Of a stretch of DNA of 64,000 nucleotides, positions 21,850 through 34,751 are shown one piece after another. The notes beneath the pieces are model-generated. The model ran no database searches, was not told the origin of the DNA, and worked only from the letters and a program-made list of their open reading frames with translations. A program made the translations under genes and the position numbers. Each line of letters starts with the position of its first letter. Positions within the stretch are counted from its first letter, which is position 1. Source of the DNA: Symbiodinium kawagutii (taxonomy: Eukaryota > Sar > Dinophyceae > Suessiales > Symbiodiniaceae); NCBI GenBank assembly GCA_009767595.1, contig VSDK01010660.1:29288-93287 (forward strand), in the 5' to 3' direction.

Positions 21850-21935
21850 GGTTTGGCTATGCTGATAGCTGATGATGGCTGATGCTGGCTGATGATGGCT
21901 GATGATGGCTGATGATGGCTGAAGATGGCTGATGC
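21850..21935. repeat. 12-bp tandem repeat, GCTGATGATGGC
   Basis: About six copies of GCTGATGATGGC and variants, immediately before the next exon. Confidence 0.85.
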
Positions 21936-21945
21936 CGGTTGCCAG

Positions 21946-22072
21946 AGCTGCTGACACGGTCGCTGTCACCGAGGTCGGGGTCGGCGTCGCAGATGTTGGT
22001 CATCGGAAGCCTTCTGTGTCTCTATGGCTTGGGCTACGGAGCTGTGGTCAGTGCCATGCCCACACTCACCAG
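21946..22072 (+). CDS. POT/PTR transporter exon, about TM4
   Basis: The acceptor is GTTGCCAG and the donor is GC (ACCAG|GCACGG). The frame includes QMLVIGSLLCLYGLGYGAVV, then SAMPTLTR. POT carriers have in TM4 the pattern LYLIALGTGGIKP.VSAFGADQF, and CLYGLGYGAVVSAMPTL aligns with it without gaps. The acceptor could also be the later GTCGCAG at 21992. Confidence 0.6.
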
Positions 22073-22650
22073 GCACGGTGTGGCGGGGCCACTGCTACCA
22101 GGCAATGATCTTTTTGGGCAGCCCAGTGGCTGTGACAGCTGTGACCTGATTGAACTACCATGGGGTTATGAAAACTAGTATGATACCAGGGACAATCCAT
22201 GCTAGTTTTCTCAAGTTTTCTCCATGGTTTTCGGGGATCGCCAGCGAAACGGAGCGCACAATCAGCCAGTTTTGCAGTAGACATGTTCATGCATGGGGTC
22301 ACCTTCTTGTGTTTGTGTGTACATTCATTGTGAGAGGGACTGATAAGAATTGCTGCCAAGCAGCCATCAAGCAGAGTGTAGTCATTGCATCGATCCAAGA
22401 GCATTGCCATCTGCCGGCAAAAATTGATTCGAAATCCATGGGAAATCCTTTGCAAATCCTCAAAAACGCAGCCTCAAAAATCGGAATCTTCATGGATCAC
22501 TGCTTTGGGACCTTGGGCAATCTGGGCAGCACAGGCAGTCGGCTCCAGATGGTCCCCTGTGCTCTGGCCTCATGCAGGCATGGTTATCCTTTAGAAAGAG
22601 GGGGCAGGAGCTATCAGGAGTGGCCACTTTGCCCAAATGGTAGTGTTGAT

Positions 22651-22752
22651 TTGGTTGGTGGTTTCAAACACTTTTTATTTTCCTTAGAGTACTTATTAAC
22701 AAATAGTGGTTGGTTGACTGATATTTTTCAAAGAGGCTGAAACCACCAACCA
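22651..22752. mobile_element. Family C hairpin element
   Basis: A 102-bp element with inverted ends TTGGTTGGTGGTTTCAAACA and GCTGAAACCACCAACCA. Interior TTTTATTTTCCTTAG and GGTTGGTTGACTGAT match the copy at 47090. It is non-coding. Confidence 0.75.
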
Positions 22753-23863
22753 GTGATGGATGTTGATAGTTTGCCATGTTGCTTACCAATCTTTAGTAAT
22801 GGTTCGGAACCAAACTGGTTCATACTGGTTCATGGGTTGTAATGCTTGACAGTATTGACCATGCTTGAGAATGGGCAATGTCTATTGCTGAACCATATGC
22901 TGAAAATTTAAAGTGAGTGAGAATGCTTCATTGGTGGTTCATGACCAATGGTGAACACCAGCAATAACCAACAAGGAATGATTCATCATTTGGTCAGGGT
23001 TGTCGTTCCACTTGGGCTGGTGGGGAATCGTTTGAAGCGTTGCAATACCAATCAGTGGCGCTGATCAGAAGCTTTTGCTGCTTTTTAGGAGCAATACAAA
23101 GCGAAATGGTAGATCCAAAATGTTTTGTATGTGCATCTCATCATCTCTCATCTATGAAACATTTGACATAATTTTTGGGGAGTGGCTTGGTAGGGAGATC
23201 GACCTGAACCGCATGCAACTGTAGGGAACCCTCCTTGTCCGTGGCCGGAAGCTGTGATTTCCAACTTTTCCCATTAACCCAATTAAGCCAATGCTGGATA
23301 TTCTCGGCCGTTTGCCATGATTGCCATGATCAAGCAGCCATCAATAGCGAAAACCATCAATGATTATATAACCTTGATAGCATAAACCGTGATCAAGCAT
23401 CAATCAAGCAGTCTTGCGTTCCATGATCAAGCATCGGTCTTACCATTCACCATGATGGACCATGGTAGTTTTGATGGTCATTCTTTACCATTCACTATCA
23501 ACCATTATTGCCATGACTATTTTCAGGACCACGGTTAGGACCATGCTTATTAACTGCACCAGTTCGCCAGTACCATGCGAGAAATCACCAAGCCAGTACC
23601 ATCACCCATCAAATCACCACGAATTTGTCAACTCGCAGCTTTGTCGGGGCCTAACTCGGTGGTTTATGCTGCCCCAGGTGCTCAATCACCATGCTACAGC
23701 ACCAGTCGCATCACCGCGACATACAGAGTGGTACCCGCAGGTTGGCTAACTTGGGTTATAACTATGGGATGACTACCAGTTATAGAAGATATAACTGGAC
23801 TTCGGTGGCTACCAACTCAATTAATCTTCTATAACTAAGTGGTGATATACCCTAGAAGATATG

Positions 23864-23963
23864 GGTGTTTCTCAAAATAGGGGTACCCCCAAATCATCCA
23901 TTATCAATCATTTATAGTAATAAACCAACCATTTTTGGGGGTCCCCTATTTTGAGAAACCACC
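23864..23963. mobile_element. Family A TIR element, best copy
   Basis: A 100-bp element with nearly perfect inverted ends: GGTGTTTCTCAAAATAGGGG on the left and CCCCTATTTTGAGAAACCACC on the right. Interior ATCATTTATAGTAATAAACC. It is the most intact copy in the window and defines the family. Confidence 0.85.
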
Positions 23964-24034
23964 ATATGCTTATAAACCAACTGAATCACCACTGCTGTTT
24001 CTCGTGGTGCATTCCATACCGTGCTTGGGTGCAG

Positions 24035-24090
24035 GCCTTTGTGGCAGTTCTCACAGCAGGAGCCATCTTGGGCATCAGCGCAGCGACTTG
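24035..24090 (+). CDS. POT/PTR transporter exon, about TM5
   Basis: The acceptor is GGGTGCAG|GCC and the donor is ACTTG|GTGGGT. It reads AFVAVLTAGAILGISAATW, a membrane helix. In POT carriers TM5 carries the IN.G(A/S)L signature, and LTAGAILG occupies that place with Asn missing. A GGTGGTTGG array follows directly. Confidence 0.55.
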
Positions 24091-25365
24091 GTGGGTGACC
24101 GCTTGTGGTGGGTGGTGGTGGTCGAACAAGCAGTAGGTTAATGGTAATGGTGGTTGGTGGTGGTTGGTGGTGGTTGGTGGTGGTTGGTGGTGGTTGGTGG
24201 TGGTTGATGGTTGTTAGTGGGTGGTGACCGGTGGTGAATTGTGTTAAATTGATGGTGGTTGGTGGTGGTCAACGATCCGCATTGGTTAATCGTGGTTTTT
24301 GAATCAACCACCAAAGGCACGAGGTAGGCAAAACGCACACCGGGGATATCGTAAGCTACAAGGTTTTGGTCATGGGGGCACTTAAATAGGATCAAATGGG
24401 TACACTATTCATGGCGACACTGATCAACTAAATTGGTACCGGCATCGTATACTAAATAGTAACATGAAATAGTCACAACATGTCACAACTTAGGGTACCC
24501 TAAACACCCCAAAATTGAGCATTCACACATGGAAATCAGACATCCAAGAACCCCATGAGATGACGATGACAGCCAACAACATGCTGACGACATCCTCACA
24601 CATCAGATGACAAGCAACGTAGCTAGAACCCGGATGTTGACTTGGCGATTTGTGAACAAAGGCATATTTATGCTGGTTGCCCTAGCTCCCAACCATTTCG
24701 ATTTGTTCACTCACGTCATGGTTGCTACAGCCCCGAGTAGCTTGCCCAGACACCTGGAGGGAGCCCAGCTAGGGCTGCATAAATAGTCAGCCATGTCAAT
24801 GTCCAATAATGGTCGATAGTGGAAAATATAAATCGTCCTCAATACTGGTTAAGAATAGTTGATGATTGTGAAGCATGGTAGATAGTGGTTCAGAACAACG
24901 ATGGTCAATCATCGATAGAAGAACAAAAAAATCACAGTAAGCAAGTCAGGCTTGGCGGTGATGTAGAGTACTTGGTATGTTGGAATGATTCTGAAATCCG
25001 CATCAAGCAGATTGAGGGAGTGACAACTCGTTTGCAGCCCCAAGCCAACCATGAGGAACATGTTCTCTTGGAAATTACCATCTTTCGAGGTGCATGAGTT
25101 TTTGAACAAAGCTGACATGAACTTCTGACCAAGATGCGGACTTTTGTTAGATGAAGAACGGAGTCACCATGCTGACGTGAATTCACCAAGAAATCACCGA
25201 GAAATCCCTCTCTTTGATCATTAGCTAATCATATATGATACAGCCCACGGGGTTTACTAGTCCATTCGTGGTTTGCCCATCATGGCTGTGCAATCCCTAC
25301 AGTTAGTAACCCATAGCAGTAGAATCCCATCGCTGCCATTTTCACCAGCCCTCAACAGCTTTCAG
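24091..25365. other. Intron, starts with (GGTGGTTGG)n
   Basis: A 9-bp GGTGGTTGG tandem at 24149-24215 marks the 5' end. No coding island is found. The 3' part holds only scattered CAACCATGAGG-type words. Confidence 0.5.
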
Positions 25366-25472
25366 GCCGCGCTGGCACAGTCGTTCCACCACGACCAGTT
25401 GGCATTGCTGATGGCTGTCCTGGCTCTGCTGGGCGTGTGCTTCCTACCTCCTTTGGGAAGACCCTGGGGCTG
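25366..25472 (+). CDS. POT/PTR transporter exon, about TM6
   Basis: The acceptor is GCTTTCAG|GCC and the donor is GGCTG|GTGAAG. It reads AALAQSFHHDQLALLMAVLA, then LLGVCFLPPLGRPWG. A hydrophobic helix followed by a short PLGRPWG segment matches the end of TM6 and the start of the central cytosolic loop in POT carriers, where Pro-Gly follows. Phase is consistent with a continuing gene. Confidence 0.55.
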
Positions 25473-27430
25473 GTGAAGGGCGGAGATCCATTTTTTTGAA
25501 TGCTGAAAGGCTATGAAGATTCGCCGACTTTTTTTGAGGCCCCAAGCATCGTGAGGTAAAAAAGCATGGTTGAGCTGCGAAACAAAAATATATTTATTTG
25601 GAAGCATGGTGATGTTTATCCCCGCGGGTGATATCCAACTGGTAAACTAATGTTCTTGAAGCAAATTGGAAATTATCCAACCATTCGAAGCTAATTTCCA
25701 TCTAGAAGTCATCCAACTCATCCAACTTTCGACATCTAAATCGCCATCGAAAATCGCCATCAAAACTGGAAAGTCTCTCCACTTTTTGGAGGGGCCAGAC
25801 ATGGATGTGCCACAGCTTGGGCAACCGCCGTGATGGTTCGGCCGGGTAAGAAAGCCATTGGGCTCAGGATGGATATCAATCTTTGTTGAAATATGCTTGG
25901 TGCTGCACAGTGCCTGCTGTGTACTGTAGTTTCTGCTTTTCAAGCAATTCTGATGGCTGCAAGGTCTTGAAACGGAAAAGCATCTCTTAGATTGGAATGG
26001 ATGAGTGGAATACCCAATGTCACCCCTATTATGTCAAGTATAGGTTGTATGCAATCACGTCTAGTGCCGTGTATGTCACAGTATACACACAGAAGCACAT
26101 GTGTATGAACATAGGGTCATAGAGGTTTGTGTCTACAGACACTTTTGCACTACATGGCCCTGATACATCGACGTATGTCTACATATATACGCACCTGTAA
26201 CACATTTACAATGATATATGCAGATATTCATACATTACTTTGACATACGTCCATACATTTCTGTACACAAATACACGCACATATTCTCATCTATCACATC
26301 CACATGGACATGTTGATGGTGAGTCAACGGCAGCAACGTTCGCCTTGCGCTTGCAGGATTGCCTATGTCTTGGGCGAGGCTGGACGCAATGCTCCTGAGT
26401 CCTCTGTTGGGCGCCCATAGCAATCATGGCATGGCTGCTCTTAGGATCGTATTGATATGTATTGATAAAGAATACTGGCAGAGCATGTGTGTACGTTCAA
26501 AGTGTGCATATATAGAGAAATGCTATAATATAAAATATTAAATATTCACAAATTTGGGTATTATTGTTTGTTGATTGACTGTGTTTTCTGACAGTGATGA
26601 AAGTGGCAAGTCTAGAATTAGATCGACATGCTGCACGGGAACATAACAATCAAGAACCAATTTGATGAGTTAGAAAAAATATGGCACAAGAAACCAGACA
26701 TGCATAGTCAATTCAATGTTTTTTGTTTTCCTGAGTTTGTTGTGGTTGACCTCTTTGCTAGGTCAAGCCACATCAAAAAGGTACGGTCAAAGCCTTGTGA
26801 TGAGCTCCCGTTGTTCCGACCAAAGCCTGGTCACATGACCAAGGCTCCCTGACAACTGGCATTTTAACAATGAATGATGGGCGGTAGATGGATGGCCACT
26901 ATCCAGTGGCAAGATGGTTGCATGTATCAGATGCCGCGACACAAACAGAAAAGTAGATTCATCACCATAAACCATTGCAGCTCATGTTCCACAGAACCTT
27001 CCGTTGCCAAACGAAACATAAACTTGTTTTTCTATCATATCAAGCATTAAACATCATTAAACCATCAAAACCATAGTTGATGTAAAACCATTGATAGAAG
27101 GGACCGTGACATGCGACCATTTATAGCCATAATTATGCCAAGATGTAAAACTCCGCTTTTTTGGTGAATTGAGCTGGCGTTGATCTCAATGGTGTCCCTT
27201 GTGAAATTCAGCCAGTGGGAGTTGGAGTTCACCAGTTCACCCTGAAGCTTCAGCACCTGACTTGGATACAACTTCCGATTCAGCTTCTCCACTGGGGATA
27301 CAACTACCTCATTGTATTCACATGTATTCACCATAGCCATGTAGTGATATTTCTCATCACCAGTATGATAACTACCAGCTGCCAATGTTGCTAACTACCA
27401 ACTACCAACTATTGATAACTACCATCCGTT
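25473..27430. other. Intron or unassigned sequence
   Basis: CA/TG-rich simple sequence (ACATATATACGCACC-type) lies at 26060-26290. No coding island is recognised. CATTAAACCATCAAAACC and ACTACCAACTACCAAC words at 27040-27420 precede the next coding-like island. Confidence 0.35.
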
Positions 27431-27431
27431 G

Positions 27432-27606
27432 GTCTCCAACGTACACCGCGATCATGGAAACGGCGCTAGGTGCATCCTGCGCTGGGCTGTGGGTTTGAGA
27501 TCTGAAGACTTGGAGTCGACCGTCGGCACGCGGGGAATCGACGTGGTCCAGCTATGGCAGACCGACCATGGAGAAACCCCTGGGAATCGAAGGAGTCGCA
27601 ATGGTT
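27432..27606 (+). CDS. Coding-like island, possible loop exon
   Basis: About 58 codons are open and GC-rich, including RCILRWAVGLRSEDLESTVG and GIDVVQLWQTDHGETPG. It sits exactly where the flanking words change from ACCAACTACC to GGTTAAGAATGGTGG (27600-27790), as at true exons. A GT donor after GTCGACC (27530) is possible. It could be part of the central loop of the transporter. No family match is recognised from this piece. Confidence 0.35.
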
Positions 27607-29822
27607 AAGAATGGTGGTGGAAAATGGGTGGATTCTTAATGGTCAAAAATGCTGAGGAATGATTAATGGTGGTCACTTGTGTTTTCTCCAACTTATTTGA
27701 CAGGTCAGAAATGGTTAAAACTTTAATTACTAGTGGTGAGTAATGATTAATGTTGGATAATATGTTGGATAATGGCAATCAAATAAAAGTGGATGGAAAA
27801 TCACTGGAGATTCCGAGAAACCCGCAGTGGGAAAGCATCGATCATTGGTAGATTTTCCAGCCAGCTATGATACCACTTGTGGTAGGGATCTGCCAGTGCC
27901 ACTCAAATCATAGGGATGATTCATTCATTTCAACACGGCTTTCATGGTGAGCTGAGTTATTTGTGGCGAATCAGGTAAGCAAAGGTATGCACAAGTTATG
28001 GGGATGATCTACTGTTGATTTGGATATCATGATAAGATAATTTGAGTATCAATTGATAAACAAACCACAGCCAACTGCTGGCAAGAATGGATAGGACTGC
28101 TTATCTATAGTTCTGCGCCATCAATGACGCAGGGTCAGCTGGTCAATAGGTCCAGGTGTTGGCTGCCATGACCCCCTGACCCATCCCAAGTGAACTTCTG
28201 ATTCCTAGTGGTTGGAAGCTGACCTCTAGCTTCAACTCCACAGGCAAAACCATTTCCTTCAGCAACTATACTCTATTGTTTGAGTATTGTTGGTATTTGG
28301 TCTATGGTGTTGAGTATTGTTGGTCAATTTTGGCCAACCACTCAAGGCATTTCATTAATCGAAGAATTAGCCATCAGCCATTCATCCACCACTAGAAAAG
28401 CCACGCATTATCAATCACAAGATCATTATTTGCAGCCACTGGTTAGCCATCAGCCATCAGCCATCAGTTAGCCGCTAGAATCACTAGATATTGAACCATT
28501 AGTCAACCATCATGCTCCATTTATGCAGCCACTACTAAGTGTGTCATTAACCATTCATCATCACCATTGTCCCATTACTTAGCCATTGATCAGGCAGGAA
28601 TCAGCCATGAACCATCAGGTCATAACCATAAAGCAAGAACATGCAAGAACCATCACCCACTAATTAGCCATCAATTAGCCATTCTAGTCAGTCCATTTGT
28701 TTGGCATAAACCATCCATCCATCAATCACCAAGCTAATAATATCACTAATTGTTAGCCAATTATATAGTTGGCCAGTAAGTACATCCACTGTTGGCTAAT
28801 AGTTCACCGTAGCCACAACCATTCATCGTCAATTCTATTTTTCCCTATTAGTGAACCACTTCCAAGATTTGGAGACCTTGTAGATTGCTGATTAGAAATG
28901 GTTCACCTATCACTGATTTTAGTGAACCATGAGTCATACAATTCCCTTATCACTCATACCATCTAAAACGTGGGGCACCAAATTTTCCATAAACAATCCC
29001 TAATTAATAGTTATATCCCATTAGTTAGCATAATCAACCACAGAATTAACCATGATTGATTAATTATAAAAAAAACATGTGGAAGAACATCAATACTCAC
29101 TGCAATTTTCTCAGTGGTGAACATACAATTTTCCAATCAGCAAAACATCACTCCAATAAATGTGAACCCTTGATCATCGCTTTCCATTATTAGTCACTGA
29201 TTGAAATCACTCATACCCGTAAACCATGAATCATCGCTTCAATCAACGTGATTTTAGTAAACCATTAGCCAGACAATTTGAGACCCACTTTCCAAAAACC
29301 ATTAATCATCACCTTCCATTGTTAATCACTGATTGAAATCACTCAAACACATCATAATTAAACCATGAATCATCACTGAAATAAACCATCGATAATGTTT
29401 TTTCTAGCTGATTGGGTAGCCACCGGTAAACAACATGACTGATTAATCATTATAATTATAACCATCAAATTAGGTGACTAACAAGCATTTACAAAATTCA
29501 GTGATGATTAATCAACAAATGAACCATTTTTACCATCTTAAATCAGTTTATCAATGTTTCCAAATTAATCATCAACTTAAATTAACAAATCCATTTTCCA
29601 ACCATCAAATTCACAATTGTCCCATCAATCATCACTGAAATAAACCATCGATAATTCATTAGTAATCATCATTAAATCACCACAGAGTCAAATGGACCAT
29701 TTTTCCATCATCAACTTAAATTAACCATTTCGAATTAACAAATCAACAAATGAAACATTTTCCCCTCAATCATCACTCCATCAAAGGTGAATTCTTTGCT
29801 GAGGCTTTGGGAAGCTCACCAG
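27607..29822. repeat. Intron with long TTAACCATCA-type 3' half
   Basis: TGGTTAA words occupy 27600-27780. From about 28340 to 29790 the sequence is an almost unbroken degenerate array of AACCATCA, ATCATCACT, AAACCATTA and TTAACAAAT words. No gene is seen. Confidence 0.6.
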
Positions 29823-29887
29823 GACACCTCCTGCGGCAGGCGCTGTTGCTGCCGTGCCGTGGCGGAGCTGCTCAGGGTTCACCTTGC
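29823..29887 (+). CDS. Possible transporter loop exon
   Basis: The acceptor is CTCACCAG and the donor is CTTGC|GTAAGG, the most canonical donor in the region. One frame, extended upstream, reads ALGSSPGHLLRQALLLPCR. POT carriers have GSP..RI.QV.VAA.RK just after TM6, which this resembles. Another frame (RAVAELLRVHLA) is also open. Assignment is tentative. Confidence 0.35.
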
Positions 29888-32712
29888 GTAAGGCTGATTT
29901 CATGGGGAATTCATGGGAATTTTGTTTGAATCTCAGGCTGATTTTAATGGTTGAAGGCTTCTTAACGGTTTTTTTTTATGGGTTATTGTTGTCACTTCAA
30001 TTATGTGTAATTAAGCGGTGATTTTATGTGAAACCAACATTTGGGAATGGTTTGTCAATAGATAGTTGATGGTTAAGTTGTGATGCCTTCTGACGAAATA
30101 AGCAACAATTCCCGACAAAAAACAGTTCATGGTCCTTAACACGGGTTTAGTATGGTTCATGATGGTAAATGCCTACTTATTGTGCTTATAAGCAGAGCCG
30201 AGAATGAATGGTTCATTCATCATTTGCCCATCACCAACTAGTGCTTATGTCCATTGCTAATTAGAATGGCACTGTAGTGATGGTGAACGTCTAACTTCCT
30301 GTGAAGGTTCTCCCGGCTGGTCAATGGTGTTGTCCTGGCTGGTTGGATTCGGGGATTTCGCAGCAAAGATGACGAGCTGCTTAAAAAAACAACAAGTAGA
30401 CCCAGTTCTCAATCATATAGAAACAGTTCAACCCGAGGTAGCAAAACAAACGAAGAGAGGGAAGAAAGTCATCCAAAAGAAACAAGAGCAAGAAATGGCC
30501 AATCACTGGCCAATCACAACTCCCCTGCATGGTTAGCCAACAGCCACAACAATCCGAGAAATGCTTTGAAATCGAAAAGGAAACAATTTAGGTCTAGCAA
30601 CTTGCAACTGACCCCATAAACCTAAATTTTTGGTGGTTTCCCAGGTGAGTTTTCCCGTCCCCGTGTTTCACACCCTGGTGTCCCAATCGCTGAGTTTGTG
30701 ACCATCCACAGGTTGACATGGTGCCGCCGTCTTGGTCAGAAGTCGATGAATGGATAGGATGGATGATCATGGGTGCCTGTTGTACAGAATGCTGAATAGT
30801 AAGAACACAAACATATTGGATAACTAACTATGTGATAATGATTCCGTGTCCGACTATGCTTGCATGCTTCATGTTTGAGGACTATAGGAACAGTTACGTT
30901 CTAAAGTACCGTTCACAGAAATAGCTACAAAATTCATGAATCCACTGTGTCCAGACGGTTTGACTTGCAGCAGGCACAAGTGGAGATGGCCTGTCAGCAT
31001 TTATTTTGGGTGACTGATATTAGACATTTTGCACGATAAGCCACTGTCAGTTTCAGCCATCCGCATGTTGAAGTGATGTGAAGCCTTGCTCCCATCTATA
31101 GAGGGCCAGCAGCCCAGGTATGAGCACAACATGTGAGACAAAGTTGAGGGCATCAATGAGTCGTAAGTGAGTAGAAAAGCCTAGATAGGATGCATCACAT
31201 TGTCGACTGTTACTCGCAGTGATGAGCTAAATCCCTTCCCAGGAATGTTGAACCCGCCTTGGTGTCACCCGAAGTTGTAAATGATTCCCCTACTAAGGGT
31301 GTTGTCAGAAGGGGGTGGTTTGTTGTGGGCAGCAATAGGATTTTTGTTATTATCGCTCTTGTTTCTACTGTACATCCGCACTTTATGTGTGCTTTTGCAT
31401 TATTATTGATTAGATGAGTATCATTCTGTAGCAATACTGTTTTTTGTAGTTGAATGTCGATGATGTTGCTTATGCGCTTGAATTCTATTTGCTTACTGTT
31501 GTTGATGTCATGGAAGATGTCATGGTGAGCTTCCAATCCAAAGCTCAGCCGCAGAGGTTTTATGGTGCCGCCATCCAGTGGACCACCTCTTGGTACATCC
31601 AAAGCCTGTACCTCGATAGGCGCCACTTGCTGGCTGCGGTCCATAAACCTCCAACTTCAGCTGTTGAGGGAAGGGCCCCCCAGCTCGCAGGTACCTGGGG
31701 TAGTTCGACTGAACTTTGGATACACAAAACCAAGACACTCCCGTAGAAGTGTTCAGAACCTGGACTTGGTGAAGACATTGTGGAAATCAACGGCCATGTT
31801 TGGTGTGTTTGCGTAGGGATTGCTATGGTTTGTTTGGCCATTCTGCATGTTGATAAGCCGTCCACCTTGTAGCCATGTGAACCTCCTAGTCCCTCGATGG
31901 CCCTGGTCACACCTGGCGGTTGATTCGTGGAACATGGATTGTTCACCCTGAAGCATTTTGCGCGCCATCAAACAGAATGGTTCTCTATCATATTTGCATC
32001 ATGTCTGCATCATGTTGGCATCACTGGTTGCATCATGAAAATGTTTGGTATGTTGGTTCACCCTGAAGCATTTTGCATCATGGTTCTCATGTTGGCATCA
32101 TGTTTGCATCATGAAAATGCCTCTGTAAGCATCACTGGTTGCAGATCATGTTGCCATCACTTGCTAGTTGCTACCCTTGGAGCTTAGCATCCCCAGTGAC
32201 TGGGAACTGACCGTGGTTAGTTCGGGGTCAGTTCAGCTGACTTATAGGGTGCAACTGACCATGGCGAACTAACCACAGCTGCACATCCAAGTAGTTCTCT
32301 ATGCTTCATGGTAGGTCAGCAGCCATGGATTTGATTTCGAAAGGCTTTGCTCAGCGGTAGATATTTGAAGTCATTTGTTCAAGATAATCTTGGAAATGGT
32401 TCTTCTTGTTTACTTCAACTACTCAAAACAATGATGGACATGTGTTTCTTCATGTTTGCTTCAACTAGAATTTCTGAAAACAATTCCAGTATGATTGTGC
32501 ACAATGTATTGTTTTCTTTCCCAGGCATATTAGGATCCTTTTCATTGATCCTTCTCGAAATCGTTTCTGTTTTTCAATATGCAAAGATTAGCCAGAGAAA
32601 TATGCAGTGGACATTTGGACCAACGAGCGTTGATTCAAAAAGACTGCCACGAAACCAACAACCTAATTTGGATCTGAAAATTCCTGAAACGGCACTGTAT
32701 CAGATGTAGAAT

Positions 32713-32811
32713 TGGTTGTTTCCCAAAATTGTGAACCCCAAAATGGTTTTGCATTACTATGAATTGGTTATGATTGGGTCATTTAAGGGTCCCCTATTTC
32801 GAGAAATCACC
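32713..32811. mobile_element. Family A TIR element
   Basis: The left end is GGTTGTTTCCCAAAATTGTG and the right end is CCCCTATTTCGAGAAATCACC. It is a 99-bp diverged copy. Confidence 0.6.
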
Positions 32812-33138
32812 AATTTGGATACTTCATCCATCATTTTTGAAAATAGCAGTAGGATACCATTCATCACTTTGAGATACTTCATCCATCATTTTTGGCGAAG
32901 GTATCATGTTTTAGTGCTTTCCGCTTCATGGCAGGCCAAGTGGCGATCCAAGGGGCGGCAGTTGCCAATGGACACCTCTGGTTGAAGATCATGTAATCCT
33001 CAGGTTGAAAGCATCTCTGGAACGCCTTGGCACTAGGCCTACGATGGAATTACAACATACTGCAATGGCATCTTTACAGTGTCATTACGGGAGTCATGGG
33101 TTATATATGTTAATTATATAATTTTATCAGCCAAAAAT

Positions 33139-33243
33139 GGGTGCTTCTCAAAATGGGGGCACCCACAAATCATCCAATATTCATCAAACATGTTTCGTAA
33201 TTAACAACCATTGTTTGGGTACCCTTATTTTGGGCAACCACCA
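33139..33243. mobile_element. Family A TIR element
   Basis: The left end is GGGTGCTTCTCAAAATGGGG and the right end is CCCTTATTTTGGGCAACCACC. Interior AATCATCCAATATTCATC. It is about 105 bp. Confidence 0.7.
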
Positions 33244-34539
33244 TATCATACTATTGCCATGATGTTGATCCAAACGACACCCATATATTGCTTGCCCTCC
33301 CAAGTGAATAATATTATTGTCCCCAAACCAGCGATTGCAACGGTGGGACCACCCACGGACAGCCCCCTTTGGTTTATTTTACTCTTCTTATTGTGATTGG
33401 TTGGTTGGTTGATTGGTTGTGGTTGAGTTGCAGCTACATGCCTATTGTTGACGATACCCAATGAACCTTGTACCCTTACCTGGTTGTCTATGCAGGCACG
33501 TGGCTGGCTTTGAGATTCCTGCATGTTTGTTGCAGGCCGCTGATAGATGTGGGCTTCCTAAGGGTGATTGGTGAACCGGTGAACCCATGGTTAGGGAGGA
33601 AACCACGGGTGGGTAGGGTGAACATGGGCGAACCCATGGTTAACCTCGGGAGAAAACCAACGAAGATTAGTGGGGCTGAGTTACGCGTTGGTTGTGAGAG
33701 ACGGCTTTTGGACAGGAGTAGCACTGCATAGCCCTGGTTTGCACTCCATAAGCTCGAACACCTCGAGATTGAGATAGGTACTTCAGTTTGCAAAAGTTCG
33801 TTGTGACATTGTCGAAATCCAGGGATGGTCCAAAGCGAGATCGCAACAGGATCAAAACGAGCCTTACAACTGACGGTCCAATAAACGCAAGCAACCATCA
33901 CCTCCAGTATTAGCCATCAATACCCTATTATGAAGCCATCATCAGCAATGGTGATCAACGATTAACCAGCCATTGTGAACCATTGTTGATTATCAGCAAC
34001 CATCAGCCATTAGGTTGACCTGATATTAGCCATGGCTAATGATAATTAGAGCTAATTTCATTAGCTAAATAATCATCAGCAATTGTTAATGAGCCAATCA
34101 ATGATCAACAATCATAACAACCATCAGCCATTAAGCATCATAGCTGGTTATCAACCATCAGCCATTACTCACTATCATTGTTAACCATCATTATTAACCA
34201 TTATTGACCATCAGCCAAGATTTATTTTCAGCCAACCATCATTGACCTGCTAACCCTTACTGCTCATTATGCATCCGTTAACTTCTCATGAACCATCCAG
34301 AAACGTATTATTCAGCGCAGAACAACCATTGTGAATCCTCATTTTCTACCAAGAACCATCAAATTAAGCATGAAATACTCATCAATATGAACTTATTCAT
34401 GAAGCATCAAACACTAACCATCACCCAAAAAAGACTAGAAATCATGTTTCATCCCAACCAGAACTATATATAACAGCTATCACTCATGCTTCTTCCATGC
34501 TTCCTCCACCTTTCGAGTTGCGCGCGGCACTCGCACGAG

Positions 34540-34608
34540 GCCTTTGAACGCTTGATGAGCCTGGCCACCTTGACCTTGCTCCGTGCTACCTTTGTTCCTG
34601 AGCTGCAG
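34540..34608 (+). CDS. Possible transporter exon, about TM7
   Basis: It follows GCACGAG after 500 bp of AACCATCAGCC words and precedes TGAATGGTTAATGG words. It reads AFERLMSLATLTLLRATFVP, then ELQ. The central half of POT carriers begins TM7 with E..L.RLLP...., which is only loosely similar. The 3' splice border is not clear, and an unspliced frame from ATG 34486 stops at 34632. Confidence 0.35.
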
Positions 34609-34751
34609 GGAGTCTTGGGAGGAGATTGGTGAAGGTGTGGATGAATGGTTAATGGATCAACCAGGGATCAACCAGGGATTTCTTATATATATATATATAC
34701 ACAAAATCCAGGGTTGGCATTACTAGTGAACGATGGATCATGGATGATGGT

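Larger units (their letters stand above)
22073..24034 (+). other. GC-AG intron with complementary halves
   Basis: TGGTT-type words prevail at 22650-22990, and TTAACCCAATTAAGCC and AACCATCAATG-type words at 23270-23720. The change comes near 23100-23250; the midpoint is 23053. It holds one family C and one family A element. The 196-codon frame at 22150-22740 ends inside the family C element and is not regarded as a gene. Confidence 0.55.
29888..34539. other. Large intron region, few coding signals
   Basis: TGGTTAAG words occur at 30060-30170. A possible micro-exon lies near 30308. ORFs at 31210-31971 on both strands and at 32347-32985 show no motif. A snippet at 33331-33370 reads RLQRWDHPRTAPFG after an AG, with GGTTGGTTGG words behind it, and could be a small exon. 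AACCATCAGCC words fill 33900-34430. Exons for TM7 and TM8 of the transporter may be hidden here. Confidence 0.35.

Noticed and set aside
22150..22740. 196-codon + strand ORF
   Set aside because: Lies in a probable intron, ends inside a family C element, has no motif and a low-quality amino-acid pattern.
31210..31971. Overlapping minus-strand ORFs, considered as a copia-type retrotransposon remnant
   Set aside because: No reverse transcriptase, integrase or RNase H motif could be recognised; frames overlap as chance ORFs do.
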